A DNA stretch of 64,000 bases. Origin: Prevotella sp. (GTDB lineage Bacteria; Bacteroidota; Bacteroidia; Bacteroidales; Bacteroidaceae). Location of the stretch: positions 1-64,000 of the forward strand of contig JAGAYI010000065.1 in the NCBI GenBank assembly GCA_017940545.1, read 5' to 3'. The position numbers were made by a program, and so were the translations under genes. This document shows positions 16,621-26,143 of the stretch, one piece after another (positions within the stretch are counted from its first letter, which is position 1; every line of letters starts with the position of its first letter). The notes under the pieces were generated by a model, which was given only the letters and a program-made list of their open reading frames with translations, made no database searches and was not told the DNA's origin.

Positions 16621-19600
16621 ATGAAAAAAGCATTAATCATGGCGTTCATCACGTTAATACCTATGATGTTATTTGGACAGAGTTATAAGAAAATGTGGAA
16701 ACAGCTGGAGGAGGCCGACCAGAAGGACCTGCCCCAGCAAGTGATTGACAAGGCGGAGCAGATAGCCGTCAAAGCCCTCGGCGACAAGGAGTGGGGCCAC
16801 TTGCTGAAGGCGCGGCTCACCATTGCCAACGTGCAGGTGAGCATAGCGCCCGACTCGCTGCAGCCCGTGGTGAGCCGCATGGAGCAGGAGCTGCGCGGCG
16901 CCACTGACGAACGCCTGCGTGCCGTCTATGCCACCGTGCTGAGCAGATTCTACGACCAGAACGACTGGCGACTTGGCGACACGGCCGGCGAGCTCCGGAA
17001 GGAGTACCGCGACATGGCACTGGCCAACCCCGTGCTGCTGGCACAGACCAAGGCCAGGACCTTCGACCCGCTGGTGGTACACGGCGACGGCAGCCGCTGC
17101 TTCGGCGACGACCTGCTGAGCCTCATCAGCCGCACGCTGGACGACTATGAAGTGGCCCACCGCCACTACGTCAGCGCCGGCAACCGCCCGGCGGCCTGCC
17201 TGACGGCACTCTGGCAGCTGCGGAAGGACCGCCCGTATGGCGAGTGGAAGCAGTCGCCATACGTACAGCAGATTGACTCGCTCATCAGGGAGTATGGCGA
17301 CCTGGACGTGGCGGCAGAGCTGGCCCTTGAGCGCTATGACTACATGGACAACCACGGCCGTGCCACGCAGGCCGAGTGCTATGCCTACATTCACGAGGCG
17401 GTGGGACGCTGGCCCAAGTGGCCGGCCATGAACGTGCTGCGCAATGCCGAGCTGGAAATGACGTGCCCGAAGTTCTACGTGCGCATGGAGCACGAGCTGC
17501 TGGGCTCCACACAGCAGCAGGAGGTGGAACTGGACGACCTGCGCAACCTCAGCGAGCTGACGCTGCGCATCAGCAAGACCGACCTGACGGGCGACGAAGA
17601 GGCCTCGGTGACGAGCGACCAGGACTTTGCCAAGCTGAAGAAGCGGCTCACGCCGCTGCCCGAGCTGACGCAGCAGCGCCGCTATAGCGGTCATGAGCCC
17701 TACGAGGAGTTTAGCGACACCATGACCATTGGCAACCTGCCCGCCGGCATCTACGTGCTCGAGTTCACGGGGCAGCCGTACCGGTTCAAGAATGGCAAGC
17801 CGATGGTGCTGCGCCGGCTGCTCCACGTGAGCGACCTCACCGTCATCAACGAGGCACAGCCCGGCGACAAGATGCGCTTCGTGGTGGTGAACAGCCAGAC
17901 GGGACAGCCCGTCGGCGGTGCCACGCTGAAGTCGTGGGACAGGACCAAAAAGATATGGAAAACCTACCGTTGCAACGAGAAGGGCGAGCTGCTCTACGAC
18001 GCGAAGGCCGAGGGTGAAGTGTATAAGGTGTTCGCCTCGACCGAGCACGACCACGGCTTCGACCCCGTCCGTCTGTACAGCGACTACAGCTACGATGGCG
18101 ACGACGACAGGGAAACCACCGTCAACCTCTATACCGACCGCAGCATCTACCGCCCGGGGCAGACCGTCCACGTGGCAGCCATCGTCCACAAGACCAGCCG
18201 CTTCATTGAGACGCAGAGCGTGGAAGGCCGCCGGCTGACCCTGCGGCTGCGCAATGCCAACCATAAGGTGATTGAAGAAAAGACCGTCGCCACCGACAAG
18301 TACGGCAAGGCATCGGCCGAGTTCATACTGCCCACCGGACAGCTGAACGGCCGCTACACCGTGGAGACGACCGGCGCAAGCCAGAACTTCCGCGTGGAGG
18401 AATACAAGCGCCCCACCTATGAAGTGCTCTTCGACGACGTGAAGACCGACTACCGGGCCGGCGACACGCTGGCCGTGACGGGCCGTGCCCGCTCGTATGC
18501 CGGCGTCGGCGTGCAGGGCGCCACGGTGAAGTACAGCGTCAAGCGCCGCGTGGCCTACTGGTGGCTCTCCTATTCCTACTACTGGAGCCAGGGGGCCTAC
18601 GGTCACGGCTACTACGACGGCGAGGTGGCACGGGGCGAACTGACCACCGGCAGCGACGGCCGTTTCGTGGTTGATGTGCCCCTCACGGTGCCCGGCGACA
18701 CGGAGAAGAACACCATGTTCTACCAGTTTGTGGTGGAGACCGACGTCACCGACCAGGCCGGCGAGTCGCGCACCGGCAGCACGGCCATACCCCTTGGCAC
18801 GCGCAGCGAGGTGCTGACCTGCGACCTGCCCGAGCAGATACTGCTCGACGACGAGAAGCCCTTTACGTTCCACCTCTACAATGCCGCCGGACAGGAAATG
18901 GAGCCCCGCAACGTCAGTTACCGTTTTGACGACGGCGACTGGCAGAACGCCAAGAGCAACACCCCCATACAGCTGCAGGCCATGACGAGTGGCCGCCACA
19001 CGCTGGAAGCCAGATACGACGGTGCGCCTGCCGACGAGGACCCCCTGAAGCAGACGTTCACCCTCTTCACACTCGACGACACCAAGCCCTGCACCGACAC
19101 CAAGGACTGGTTCTACCAGAGCGCGTCACAATTTACTGCCGACGGCAAGCCCGTCACCGTGCAGGTAGGCTCAACCGACGAGAACGTGCACACCGTCTAT
19201 AGCATCTTTGCCGGCAACCAGATTATAGAGAGCGGATCCTTCGACCAGTCGGATGCCCTCTGGAACCGTAAGTTCACCTACAGCGAGGAGTACGGCAACG
19301 GCCTGCTGCTCACCTTTGCATGGGTCAAGGACGGCAAGGTGTATAGCCACCAGGCCACCATCAAGCGCCCGCTGCCCGACAAGCAACTGAACGTGCGCTG
19401 GGAAACCTTCCGCGACCGGCTGACACCCGGACAGAAAGAAGAGTGGAAACTCGTGGTGACCAACACCGACGGCACACCGGCCGACGCACAGCTCATGGCC
19501 GCCATGTACGACAAGTCGCTCGACCAGCTCTACCGTCACCACTGGGCCTTCGCCCCCTACATGTATGTCCCCACGCCATCTACCAGCTGGAACTTCTCGT

Positions 19601-22317
19601 CGTGGGGCCGACTGTGGGCCAGCACCAGTCACGACTGGGAGTCGTTGGCGGTCAAGCGCATGAGCTTCAGCCACTTCGACTTCTTGCCGTACGGTATGCT
19701 GAACCTTCCGGAGCTTTGGGACTATGACGACGAAACCCCCGTCGTGGTGGGCTATGCCGTGGCAGGAGGAGCCCGCAGGGGGCGTGCCAATGTCATGGTT
19801 GATGCTGCCCCGATGATGCTGGAAGAACATGCCGTGATGAAGGAAGTGGCTACTGAAGAAACTGCCGACGCTGACGACGACGACGACGAGACAACAGCCG
19901 ACGGACAGGCCGTGCAGATGCGCGAGAACCTGAACGAAACGGCCTTCTTCTACCCCGCACTGACAACCGACGCCGACGGGCGCATAGCCATTAAGTTCAC
20001 CCTGCCCGAGAGCCTCACCACGTGGCGATTCATGGGCATAGCCACCACGCAGGACATGAAGAACGGCTACATAGAAGGCGAAGCCGTGGCACAGAAGGAG
20101 GTCATGGTGCAGCCCAACATGCCGCGATTCCTGCGTCAGGGCGACAAGGCACAGCTCGCGACACGCATCTTCAACATTGCTGACCACAGCGTCAGCGGCA
20201 CGGCCATGCTGCGCCTGCTGGACCCCGAAACGCAGAAGGTGGTACTGAAGCAAAGCAAGCCCTTCAGCGTGAAGGCCGGCGAGACGGCCGTGGTGAACTT
20301 TGAGGTAGAACTGCAAAGCACGCAACCCCTCTACATCTGCCAGGTATCGGCCAGCGGCAAGACGTTCAGCGACGGCGAACAGCATTACTTAGCCGTGCTG
20401 CCCAACCAGGAGCGGGTCACCGTCACCGTGCCGTTCACACAGCATGAGCCGGGCACGACGAGCATCAACATCTCCAAACTCTTCCCCTCGGGCACCGGCA
20501 GCCGGAAGCTCACCGTGGAATATACCAACAACCCCGCATGGCTCATGGTGCAGGCATTGCCATCAGTAGGCAATCCCGTCGAGCAGAATGCCATTGACCA
20601 GGCGGCATGGCTCTACTCGAACCTCATCGCCCGCACGCTCGTGGCGAAGAGCAGCAACGTCAAGAACGTCTTTAACCGCTGGAAACAGGAGTCGCCTGCC
20701 GACGGCTCGCTGCTCAGCCAGTTGGAAAAGAACCAGGAACTGAAGGACATCCTGCTGCAGGAGACTCCCTGGGTGAACGATGCCGACCGCGAGACGGAGC
20801 AGAAGCTGCGGCTGGCCGACTTCTTCGACGAGAACATGATGGACAACCGCATTGCCGAGGCGACAAAGAAACTGGACGGACTGCAGAACAGCAACGGCTC
20901 GTGGAGCTGGTGGCAGGGCATGCCGGGCAGCTTCTACATGACCGTCAGCATCAGCGAAATGCTCACCCGTCTGAACGTCATGGCCGGCAAGCAGCGGCAG
21001 ACTGCCCAGATGCTGGACAGGGCTTTCCGGTTCATGGGTAATGAAATTGTCAAGGACGTTGAGGACATGAAGAAGTGGGAGAAGAAACACGGCAAGGACT
21101 ACGGATTCCCCTCGTTCAAGGCCCTGCAGTACCTCTATATATGTGCCCTCGACGGCCGGCAGTTGCCTGACGACGTCAGGAAGGCCAACGACTACCTCAT
21201 CGGCAAGATGAAGAAGGACATCAAGAACCAGACCATCTATGAGAAAGCCCTCTCGGCCATCATCCTGTCCAAGCTCGGCGAGACGCAGCGCAGCCGCGAG
21301 TACGCCCAGAGCCTGAAGGAATACACCGTGTTTACCGAAGAGAAGGGCCGCTACTACGACACACCGCGTGCCGGCTACTCGTGGTACGACTACAAGATTC
21401 CCACCGAGGTGATGGCCATTGAGGCCCTGAAGCTGATAACCCCGCAGGACGAGCAGACCGTAGAGGAAATGCTGCGATGGCTGCTGCAGGAGAAACGCAC
21501 ACAGGCGTGGGACACGCCCATCAACAGCGTGAATGCCGTCTATGCCTTCCTCTTCGACAACACCCGGCTGCTCGATGCACAGGAAATGAGCCAGTTGGCC
21601 ATCGACGGCAAATCGCTGGAGCTGCCGAAGGAGACAGCAGGCATCGGCTATGTGAAGACAGCCGTCGAGCAGCCCAAGGGCACCCGGTTTACCGCCAAGA
21701 AGACATCCGACGGCACCTCGTGGGGTGCGCTCTATGCCCAGTTCATGCAGCCCGTCAGCGAGATAGAAAACAGTGGTAGTGGTATTACCATTAAGCGTGA
21801 GGTGGTGGTTCTGAATAATCAGAGTAATCAGAGTAATCAGAGTAATCAGAGTAATCAGAGTAATCAGAGTAATCGGAGTAATCAGAATAATCAGAATACT
21901 CAGAATACTCAGAGTAATCAGATTACTCAGAATACTCCGATTACTCAGAATACTCCGATTACTCAGAATAATCAGATTACTCCGATTACTCTGAAAGTCG
22001 GCGACCGCATTCGCGTGCGCATCACCATCAAGAGCGAGCGCGACCTCGACTTCGTGCAGGTGCTCGACCGCCGTGCCGCCTGCATGGAGCCTGTGCAGCA
22101 GCTGAGCGGCTACCGCAACGGTGCCTACTGCTCGCCAAAGGACAACTCAACGAACTACTACTTCGACATGCTGCCCAAGGGCCAGCGCGTCATTGAAACG
22201 GAGTACTTCATTGACCGTGCCGGAACGTACGAGACGGGCACCTGCACCGTTCAGTGTGCCTACTCGCCTGAATACCGGGCTACCACGAAATCGGTAGTGC
22301 TCAAGGTAAAAGAGTAA
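16621..22317 (+). CDS. Alpha-2-macroglobulin family protein, no thioester
   Basis: I take the ATG at 16621: the in-frame TTG at 16591 lies inside the -7 box. The 1,898-residue protein has a signal peptide (MKKALIMAFITLIPMMLFGQ), an N-terminal helical region, macroglobulin domains (YRPGQTVHVAAIVHK near 505, RVEEYKRPTYEVLF near 597) and the central A2M domain (LPESLTTWRFMGIATT near 1130). An alpha-barrel end follows (NSNGSWSWWQG near 1422). The thioester CxEQ site is replaced by NPVEQ near 1320, so it cannot trap proteases covalently. A repeat of N/Q/S/T residues sits at ~1731-1790. Such proteins inhibit proteases in the periplasm. The DUF1573 gene follows after 22 nt. Confidence 0.87.
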   Translation: MKKALIMAFITLIPMMLFGQSYKKMWKQLEEADQKDLPQQVIDKAEQIAVKALGDKEWGHLLKARLTIANVQVSIAPDSLQPVVSRMEQELRGATDERLRAVYATVLSRFYDQNDWRLGDTAGELRKEYRDMALANPVLLAQTKARTFDPLVVHGDGSRCFGDDLLSLISRTLDDYEVAHRHYVSAGNRPAACLTALWQLRKDRPYGEWKQSPYVQQIDSLIREYGDLDVAAELALERYDYMDNHGRATQAECYAYIHEAVGRWPKWPAMNVLRNAELEMTCPKFYVRMEHELLGSTQQQEVELDDLRNLSELTLRISKTDLTGDEEASVTSDQDFAKLKKRLTPLPELTQQRRYSGHEPYEEFSDTMTIGNLPAGIYVLEFTGQPYRFKNGKPMVLRRLLHVSDLTVINEAQPGDKMRFVVVNSQTGQPVGGATLKSWDRTKKIWKTYRCNEKGELLYDAKAEGEVYKVFASTEHDHGFDPVRLYSDYSYDGDDDRETTVNLYTDRSIYRPGQTVHVAAIVHKTSRFIETQSVEGRRLTLRLRNANHKVIEEKTVATDKYGKASAEFILPTGQLNGRYTVETTGASQNFRVEEYKRPTYEVLFDDVKTDYRAGDTLAVTGRARSYAGVGVQGATVKYSVKRRVAYWWLSYSYYWSQGAYGHGYYDGEVARGELTTGSDGRFVVDVPLTVPGDTEKNTMFYQFVVETDVTDQAGESRTGSTAIPLGTRSEVLTCDLPEQILLDDEKPFTFHLYNAAGQEMEPRNVSYRFDDGDWQNAKSNTPIQLQAMTSGRHTLEARYDGAPADEDPLKQTFTLFTLDDTKPCTDTKDWFYQSASQFTADGKPVTVQVGSTDENVHTVYSIFAGNQIIESGSFDQSDALWNRKFTYSEEYGNGLLLTFAWVKDGKVYSHQATIKRPLPDKQLNVRWETFRDRLTPGQKEEWKLVVTNTDGTPADAQLMAAMYDKSLDQLYRHHWAFAPYMYVPTPSTSWNFSSWGRLWASTSHDWESLAVKRMSFSHFDFLPYGMLNLPELWDYDDETPVVVGYAVAGGARRGRANVMVDAAPMMLEEHAVMKEVATEETADADDDDDETTADGQAVQMRENLNETAFFYPALTTDADGRIAIKFTLPESLTTWRFMGIATTQDMKNGYIEGEAVAQKEVMVQPNMPRFLRQGDKAQLATRIFNIADHSVSGTAMLRLLDPETQKVVLKQSKPFSVKAGETAVVNFEVELQSTQPLYICQVSASGKTFSDGEQHYLAVLPNQERVTVTVPFTQHEPGTTSINISKLFPSGTGSRKLTVEYTNNPAWLMVQALPSVGNPVEQNAIDQAAWLYSNLIARTLVAKSSNVKNVFNRWKQESPADGSLLSQLEKNQELKDILLQETPWVNDADRETEQKLRLADFFDENMMDNRIAEATKKLDGLQNSNGSWSWWQGMPGSFYMTVSISEMLTRLNVMAGKQRQTAQMLDRAFRFMGNEIVKDVEDMKKWEKKHGKDYGFPSFKALQYLYICALDGRQLPDDVRKANDYLIGKMKKDIKNQTIYEKALSAIILSKLGETQRSREYAQSLKEYTVFTEEKGRYYDTPRAGYSWYDYKIPTEVMAIEALKLITPQDEQTVEEMLRWLLQEKRTQAWDTPINSVNAVYAFLFDNTRLLDAQEMSQLAIDGKSLELPKETAGIGYVKTAVEQPKGTRFTAKKTSDGTSWGALYAQFMQPVSEIENSGSGITIKREVVVLNNQSNQSNQSNQSNQSNQSNRSNQNNQNTQNTQSNQITQNTPITQNTPITQNNQITPITLKVGDRIRVRITIKSERDLDFVQVLDRRAACMEPVQQLSGYRNGAYCSPKDNSTNYYFDMLPKGQRVIETEYFIDRAGTYETGTCTVQCAYSPEYRATTKSVVLKVKE
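21813..21992 (+). repeat. In-frame 9-bp minisatellite in the macroglobulin gene
   Basis: Tandem AATCAGAGT units (about 6) pass into variants (AATCAGAAT, AATACTCAG, ATTACTCAG, AATACTCCG). They encode NQS, then NTQ and ITQNTP repeats. Because the unit is 9 bp, copy-number change keeps the frame, giving a length-variable linker between the barrel and the last domain. Confidence 0.8.
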
Positions 22318-22339
22318 AAAAAAGAAAACAACAAGGAAT

Positions 22340-23446
22340 ATGGAAAGAAACAGGAATGTGACAGAGAAACAGCGAGCAACAAGGTGGGTAACGAGGCTTT
22401 TGCCCTTTTGCCTTTTCAGCCTTTTGCCGCTTACTGCCTCTGCACAGAAGCTCAGCGTAATCAATGGTGAAGTGAACTGCGGACCCTCCGGCTTTGAGAG
22501 CCCGGTGACGGCAGTCTTCGAACTGCAGAACAAAAGCAGCAAGAAGCTGCGCATTACCGACGTCAGGGTCAGTTGCGGCTGTACGGCCGTTGACTATCCG
22601 CGGACGGACATCTCAGGCAATGCCAAGTTCGAAATCAAAATGACGTACGATGCCCGGCAGCTGGGACACTTCGCCAAGCAGGCGGCCGTCTATAGCAATG
22701 GCTCGGAGAAACCCGTCTATCTGACGATGAAGGGCGTGGTGATGGCCGAGATGGCCGAATTTGCAGGTAACTACAGCTACACCATCGGTGACTTGCGCGT
22801 TGATGTGAACGAACTGGAGTTCGACGACGTGAACCGTGGCGATAAGCCCGTGCAGGAGATACATATATATAATGCCGGCAACACCGTCTGCCAGCCGAAC
22901 CTGATGCACCTGCCACGCTATCTCACCGCCACCATGGCCCCACAGCGCTTGGCACCGGGGCGCGGCGGCAAGATGACGGTGACGCTGAACTCTGAGTCGC
23001 TGCTCGACTACGGACTGACGCAGACGGTGGTCTATCTGGCACAGAACCCGGGCGACAAGGTGAACAAGGGTAACGACATTGGCGTGTCGGCGGTATTGCT
23101 GCCTTCGTTCGACAATACGGCCGGTGTGCAGACGGCCAACGCGCCCCGTATGACGCTCTCGGCCGAGCAACTGGACTTTAACTTCCAGGGAAAGTCGAAA
23201 ATGAAGGGCGAAATCATCATCACAAACCAGGGGCAGAGCAACCTGAAGATTTCATCGTTGCAGATGTTTACCCGGGGACTCAAGGTAACCCTCTCCAAGC
23301 GTGAACTGAAACCCGGTGAGTCAACGAAGCTGAAGATTACCGGCGTTGCCAAGTACCTCAAGAAGGTGCGCACCAAGCCTCGCGTGCTGATGATTACCAA
23401 CGACCCCGCCAAGCCGAAGGTGGTGATAACTGTAAACGTTAAATGA
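22340..23446 (+). CDS. Secreted DUF1573-repeat protein
   Basis: The 368-residue product has a signal peptide (LLPFCLFSLLPLTASAQ) after an unusually long charged N-terminus. It then has immunoglobulin-like DUF1573 domains: the first with DVRVSCGCTAVDYPR near 75, further ones near 150 and 270. DUF1573 proteins are abundant exported proteins in Bacteroidetes with no settled function. It lies 22 nt after the macroglobulin gene and 10 nt before meaB, so at least the first pair is likely one operon. The ATG at 22340 is preceded by AAGGA. Confidence 0.82.
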   Translation: MERNRNVTEKQRATRWVTRLLPFCLFSLLPLTASAQKLSVINGEVNCGPSGFESPVTAVFELQNKSSKKLRITDVRVSCGCTAVDYPRTDISGNAKFEIKMTYDARQLGHFAKQAAVYSNGSEKPVYLTMKGVVMAEMAEFAGNYSYTIGDLRVDVNELEFDDVNRGDKPVQEIHIYNAGNTVCQPNLMHLPRYLTATMAPQRLAPGRGGKMTVTLNSESLLDYGLTQTVVYLAQNPGDKVNKGNDIGVSAVLLPSFDNTAGVQTANAPRMTLSAEQLDFNFQGKSKMKGEIIITNQGQSNLKISSLQMFTRGLKVTLSKRELKPGESTKLKITGVAKYLKKVRTKPRVLMITNDPAKPKVVITVNVK

Positions 23447-23456
23447 GTAATGAGCA

Positions 23457-24554
23457 ATGGAACATCCGGAAAATAGCGCAGAATATGCAGGCCTGCAGGT
23501 CAACAGCGGCGTGGAGCAGCCGTCGATTATCAACCCCTACCTGAAGCGCAAGAAACGCAGGGAGCTGACAGTAGCAGAAATGGTGGAGGGCATCCGGCGG
23601 GGCGACGTGACCGTGTTGAGCCAGGCCGTGACGTTAGTGGAGAGCGTGAATCCCGACCACCAGCAGCGGGCACAGGAGGTGATAGAAAAGTGTCTGCCCT
23701 ACAGCGGGCACTCCATCCGCGTGGGCATCAGCGGCGTGCCGGGGGCAGGCAAGTCAACCAGCATCGACGAGTTTGGCATGCACGTGCTCAAGGAGAAGGG
23801 CGGCAAACTGGCCGTGCTGGCCATCGACCCCAGCTCAGAACGCTCGAAGGGCTCCATACTCGGCGACAAGACGCGTATGGAAAAGCTGGCGCTGCACCCT
23901 GACTCCTTCATCCGTCCCAGTCCTACGGCTGGCTCCCTGGGTGGCGTGGCACGCAAGACGCGTGAGACCATCATCCTATGCGAGGCGGCCGGCTTCGACA
24001 AGATTTTCGTGGAGACGGTCGGGGTGGGGCAGAGCGAGACGGCCTGCCACTCGATGGTCGATTTCTTCCTGCTCATACAGTTAGCCGGTACGGGCGACGA
24101 GCTGCAGGGCATCAAGCGTGGCATCATGGAAATATCTGACGGCATCGTCATCAACAAGTGCGACGGTGAGAATGTGGATAAGTGCCACATGGCTGCCACC
24201 AACTTCCGCAACGCGCTGCACTTCTTCCCCATGCCCGAAAGCGGGTGGCTGCCGAAGGTGCTCTGCTACAGCGGCTTTTATGGCTATGGCATCAAGGAAA
24301 TCTGGGACATGATCTATGAGTACATCGCCTTTGTCAAGGCAAACGGCTACTTTGACTATCGCCGCAACGAGCAGTCAAAGTACTGGATGTATGAGAGCAT
24401 CAACGAACACCTGCGTAACAACTTCTACCACAATCCGCTCATTCAGGAGCAGTTGGCAGTTGCGGAGCAAACAGTACTGGCTGGTCAGCAAACGTCGTTC
24501 ACGGCAGCTCAGCAGCTGCTGGATACGTACTTTTCAAACTTACAAGTCCTCTAA
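23457..24554 (+). CDS. meaB: Methylmalonyl-CoA mutase-associated GTPase MeaB
   Basis: The 365-residue product is a G3E P-loop GTPase: Walker A GVPGAGKST near residue 95, the switch region with AIDPSSERSKGSILGDKTRM near 125, ETVGVGQSE near 185 and the base-recognition NKCDG near 231. MeaB guards methylmalonyl-CoA mutase by gating B12 cofactor delivery and ejecting damaged cofactor, part of the succinate-propionate route common in this group. The mutase genes are not in the window. The start at 23457 follows a short repeat of the gagtaatgagcaatg type. Confidence 0.92.
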   Translation: MEHPENSAEYAGLQVNSGVEQPSIINPYLKRKKRRELTVAEMVEGIRRGDVTVLSQAVTLVESVNPDHQQRAQEVIEKCLPYSGHSIRVGISGVPGAGKSTSIDEFGMHVLKEKGGKLAVLAIDPSSERSKGSILGDKTRMEKLALHPDSFIRPSPTAGSLGGVARKTRETIILCEAAGFDKIFVETVGVGQSETACHSMVDFFLLIQLAGTGDELQGIKRGIMEISDGIVINKCDGENVDKCHMAATNFRNALHFFPMPESGWLPKVLCYSGFYGYGIKEIWDMIYEYIAFVKANGYFDYRRNEQSKYWMYESINEHLRNNFYHNPLIQEQLAVAEQTVLAGQQTSFTAAQQLLDTYFSNLQVL

Positions 24555-24592
24555 TATCCTCTAACATCCTCTAAATCCTATGAATCCTCTAA
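24546..24592 (+). repeat. Degenerate ATCCTCTAA repeat that enters the ispH start
   Basis: Five near-copies of a 9-10 bp word (tcctctaat, atcctctaac, atcctctaaa, and so on) span the meaB-ispH spacer. The last copy codes for the first residues of IspH (MNPLKP). It seems to have supplied or replaced the translation start region. Confidence 0.55.
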
Positions 24593-25467
24593 AACCTATA
24601 GTTGAGATTGACAACGGCAGTGGCTTCTGCTTCGGTGTCACTACTGCCATCAAGAAGGCTGAAGAGGAACTGGCGGCCGGCGAGACGCTTTACTGCCTGG
24701 GCGACATCGTGCATAACGGCATGGAGTGCGAGCGGCTGCGGCAGTTAGGACTCATCACCATCAACCACGAGCAGATGGAGCAGCTGCACGGCGTGAAGGT
24801 GCTGCTGCGTGCCCACGGCGAACCCCCTGAAACCTACGAGCTGGCACGGCGTAACAACATCGAGATTATTGATGCCACCTGCCCTGTGGTGCTGCAACTG
24901 CAGAAACGCATCAAGCGGCAGTATGAATCCTCCCCTCGGGAAGGTATGGAGGGGGCCTCCATCGTCATCTTCGGCAAGAAAGGCCATGCCGAGGTGTTGG
25001 GACTGGTGGGGCAGACCCAGGGGGAGGCCATTGTCATTGAGAGTCTGGACGATGCCAAGAAGCTCGACTTCTCCCACGACATCTATCTCTACTCGCAGAC
25101 CACCAAGTCGCTCGACGAGTTCCACCGCATCATCGCCTATATCCAGCAGCACATCGCCCCCACGGCTACCTTCCGGAGTTTCGACACCATTTGCCGCTCG
25201 GTGGCCAACCGCATGCCGAACATCTCGGCGTTTGCTGCCAAGCACGACCTCATTCTCTTTGTCTGCGGCCGCAAGAGCTCTAACGGCAAAGTGCTCTATA
25301 ATGAGTGCAAGCGAGTGAACCCCAACACCCATCTCATTGAGGGTCCCGGGGAGATTGATGCTTCCTGGTTACGGGGCATTCAGACGGTCGGCATTTGTGG
25401 TGCAACGAGCACCCCCAAATGGCTCATGGAGCAGTGCCGCGACGCCATTATGAACATTTCTCTCTGA
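24580..25467 (+). CDS. ispH: 4-hydroxy-3-methylbut-2-enyl diphosphate reductase
   Basis: The 295-residue product makes IPP and DMAPP in the last step of the MEP isoprenoid pathway, using a [4Fe-4S] cluster. The three cluster cysteines are visible: GFCFGV (residue ~18), DATCPV (~99) and CGATSTP (~266). Also present are [17 protein letters not shown] and [10 protein letters not shown]. About 50 nt upstream lies the ATCCTCTAA repeat. The gene's 3' end overlaps the convergent cmk gene by 20 bp. Length is normal. Confidence 0.93.
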   Translation: MNPLKPIVEIDNGSGFCFGVTTAIKKAEEELAAGETLYCLGDIVHNGMECERLRQLGLITINHEQMEQLHGVKVLLRAHGEPPETYELARRNNIEIIDATCPVVLQLQKRIKRQYESSPREGMEGASIVIFGKKGHAEVLGLVGQTQGEAIVIESLDDAKKLDFSHDIYLYSQTTKSLDEFHRIIAYIQQHIAPTATFRSFDTICRSVANRMPNISAFAAKHDLILFVCGRKSSNGKVLYNECKRVNPNTHLIEGPGEIDASWLRGIQTVGICGATSTPKWLMEQCRDAIMNISL

Positions 25468-26134
25468 AACGCTCCAGCAGCCATTGCTTCTGTTCGGCAA
25501 TGGTCATGTGGCTGTTGTCAAGCAGCAGGGCGTCGTCAGCCTGACGCAGGGGCGACACCTCGCGGTGAGAGTCAATGTAGTCGCGCTCCTGAACGTTCTT
25601 CAGAATGTCATTGTAGTCTGCCGGCATGCCCTTGGCCTGCAGCTCGTCGTAGCGGCGACGGGCACGCACCTCGGGCGAGGCAGTGACAAACACCTTCAGC
25701 TCGGCATGGGGGAATACCACGGTGCCAATGTCGCGACCGTCCATCACCACGCCGCCCTCACGTCCCATCTGCTGCTGTTGGGCAACCATCGCCTCGCGGA
25801 CAAAGGCCAGCGTGGCAATGGGGCTGACGTGGCTGCTGACTTCCATCGAGCGTATTTCCTGCTCTACCAGTTCACCGTTAAGGTAAGTGTCAGGGCGTCC
25901 CGTCTCAGGGTTGTAGCGGAACGAGATGTTTATCTCGGGCATGCGGCGGCGCAGTGCTTCCTCGCAGATGGTGTCACCTTCAAATAAACCGTTGCGCAGG
26001 GCAAACAGTGTCACACTGCGGTACATGGCACCGGTATCTACATATACATAGCCCACTTCGCGGGCCAGGTCTTTGGCCATGGTGCTCTTTCCGCACGAGG
26101 AATGACCGTCAATGGCAATGGTAATTTTTTTCAT
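25448..26134 (-). CDS. cmk: Cytidylate kinase
   Basis: The 228-residue product phosphorylates CMP/dCMP. The Walker A loop [11 protein letters not shown] is at residues 9-19, [11 protein letters not shown] at ~33, [13 protein letters not shown] at ~130 and the lid [10 protein letters not shown] at ~157. It is essential for pyrimidine nucleotide supply. It lies 9 nt downstream of porQ on the same strand and is probably co-transcribed with it, a pairing seen in several Bacteroidales. Confidence 0.93.
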   Translation of the reverse strand: MKKITIAIDGHSSCGKSTMAKDLAREVGYVYVDTGAMYRSVTLFALRNGLFEGDTICEEALRRRMPEINISFRYNPETGRPDTYLNGELVEQEIRSMEVSSHVSPIATLAFVREAMVAQQQQMGREGGVVMDGRDIGTVVFPHAELKVFVTASPEVRARRRYDELQAKGMPADYNDILKNVQERDYIDSHREVSPLRQADDALLLDNSHMTIAEQKQWLLERFREKCS

Positions 26135-26143
26135 TGGATATTA

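Noticed and set aside
16669..18999. 776-codon reverse open frame inside the macroglobulin gene
   Set aside because: It is a by-product of GC-rich third positions in the real gene: low-complexity Val/Ala/Gly/His product, no start signals, and the forward frame has clear domains.
19171..20385. 404-codon reverse frame in the macroglobulin gene
   Set aside because: Same codon-bias effect as the 776-codon frame.
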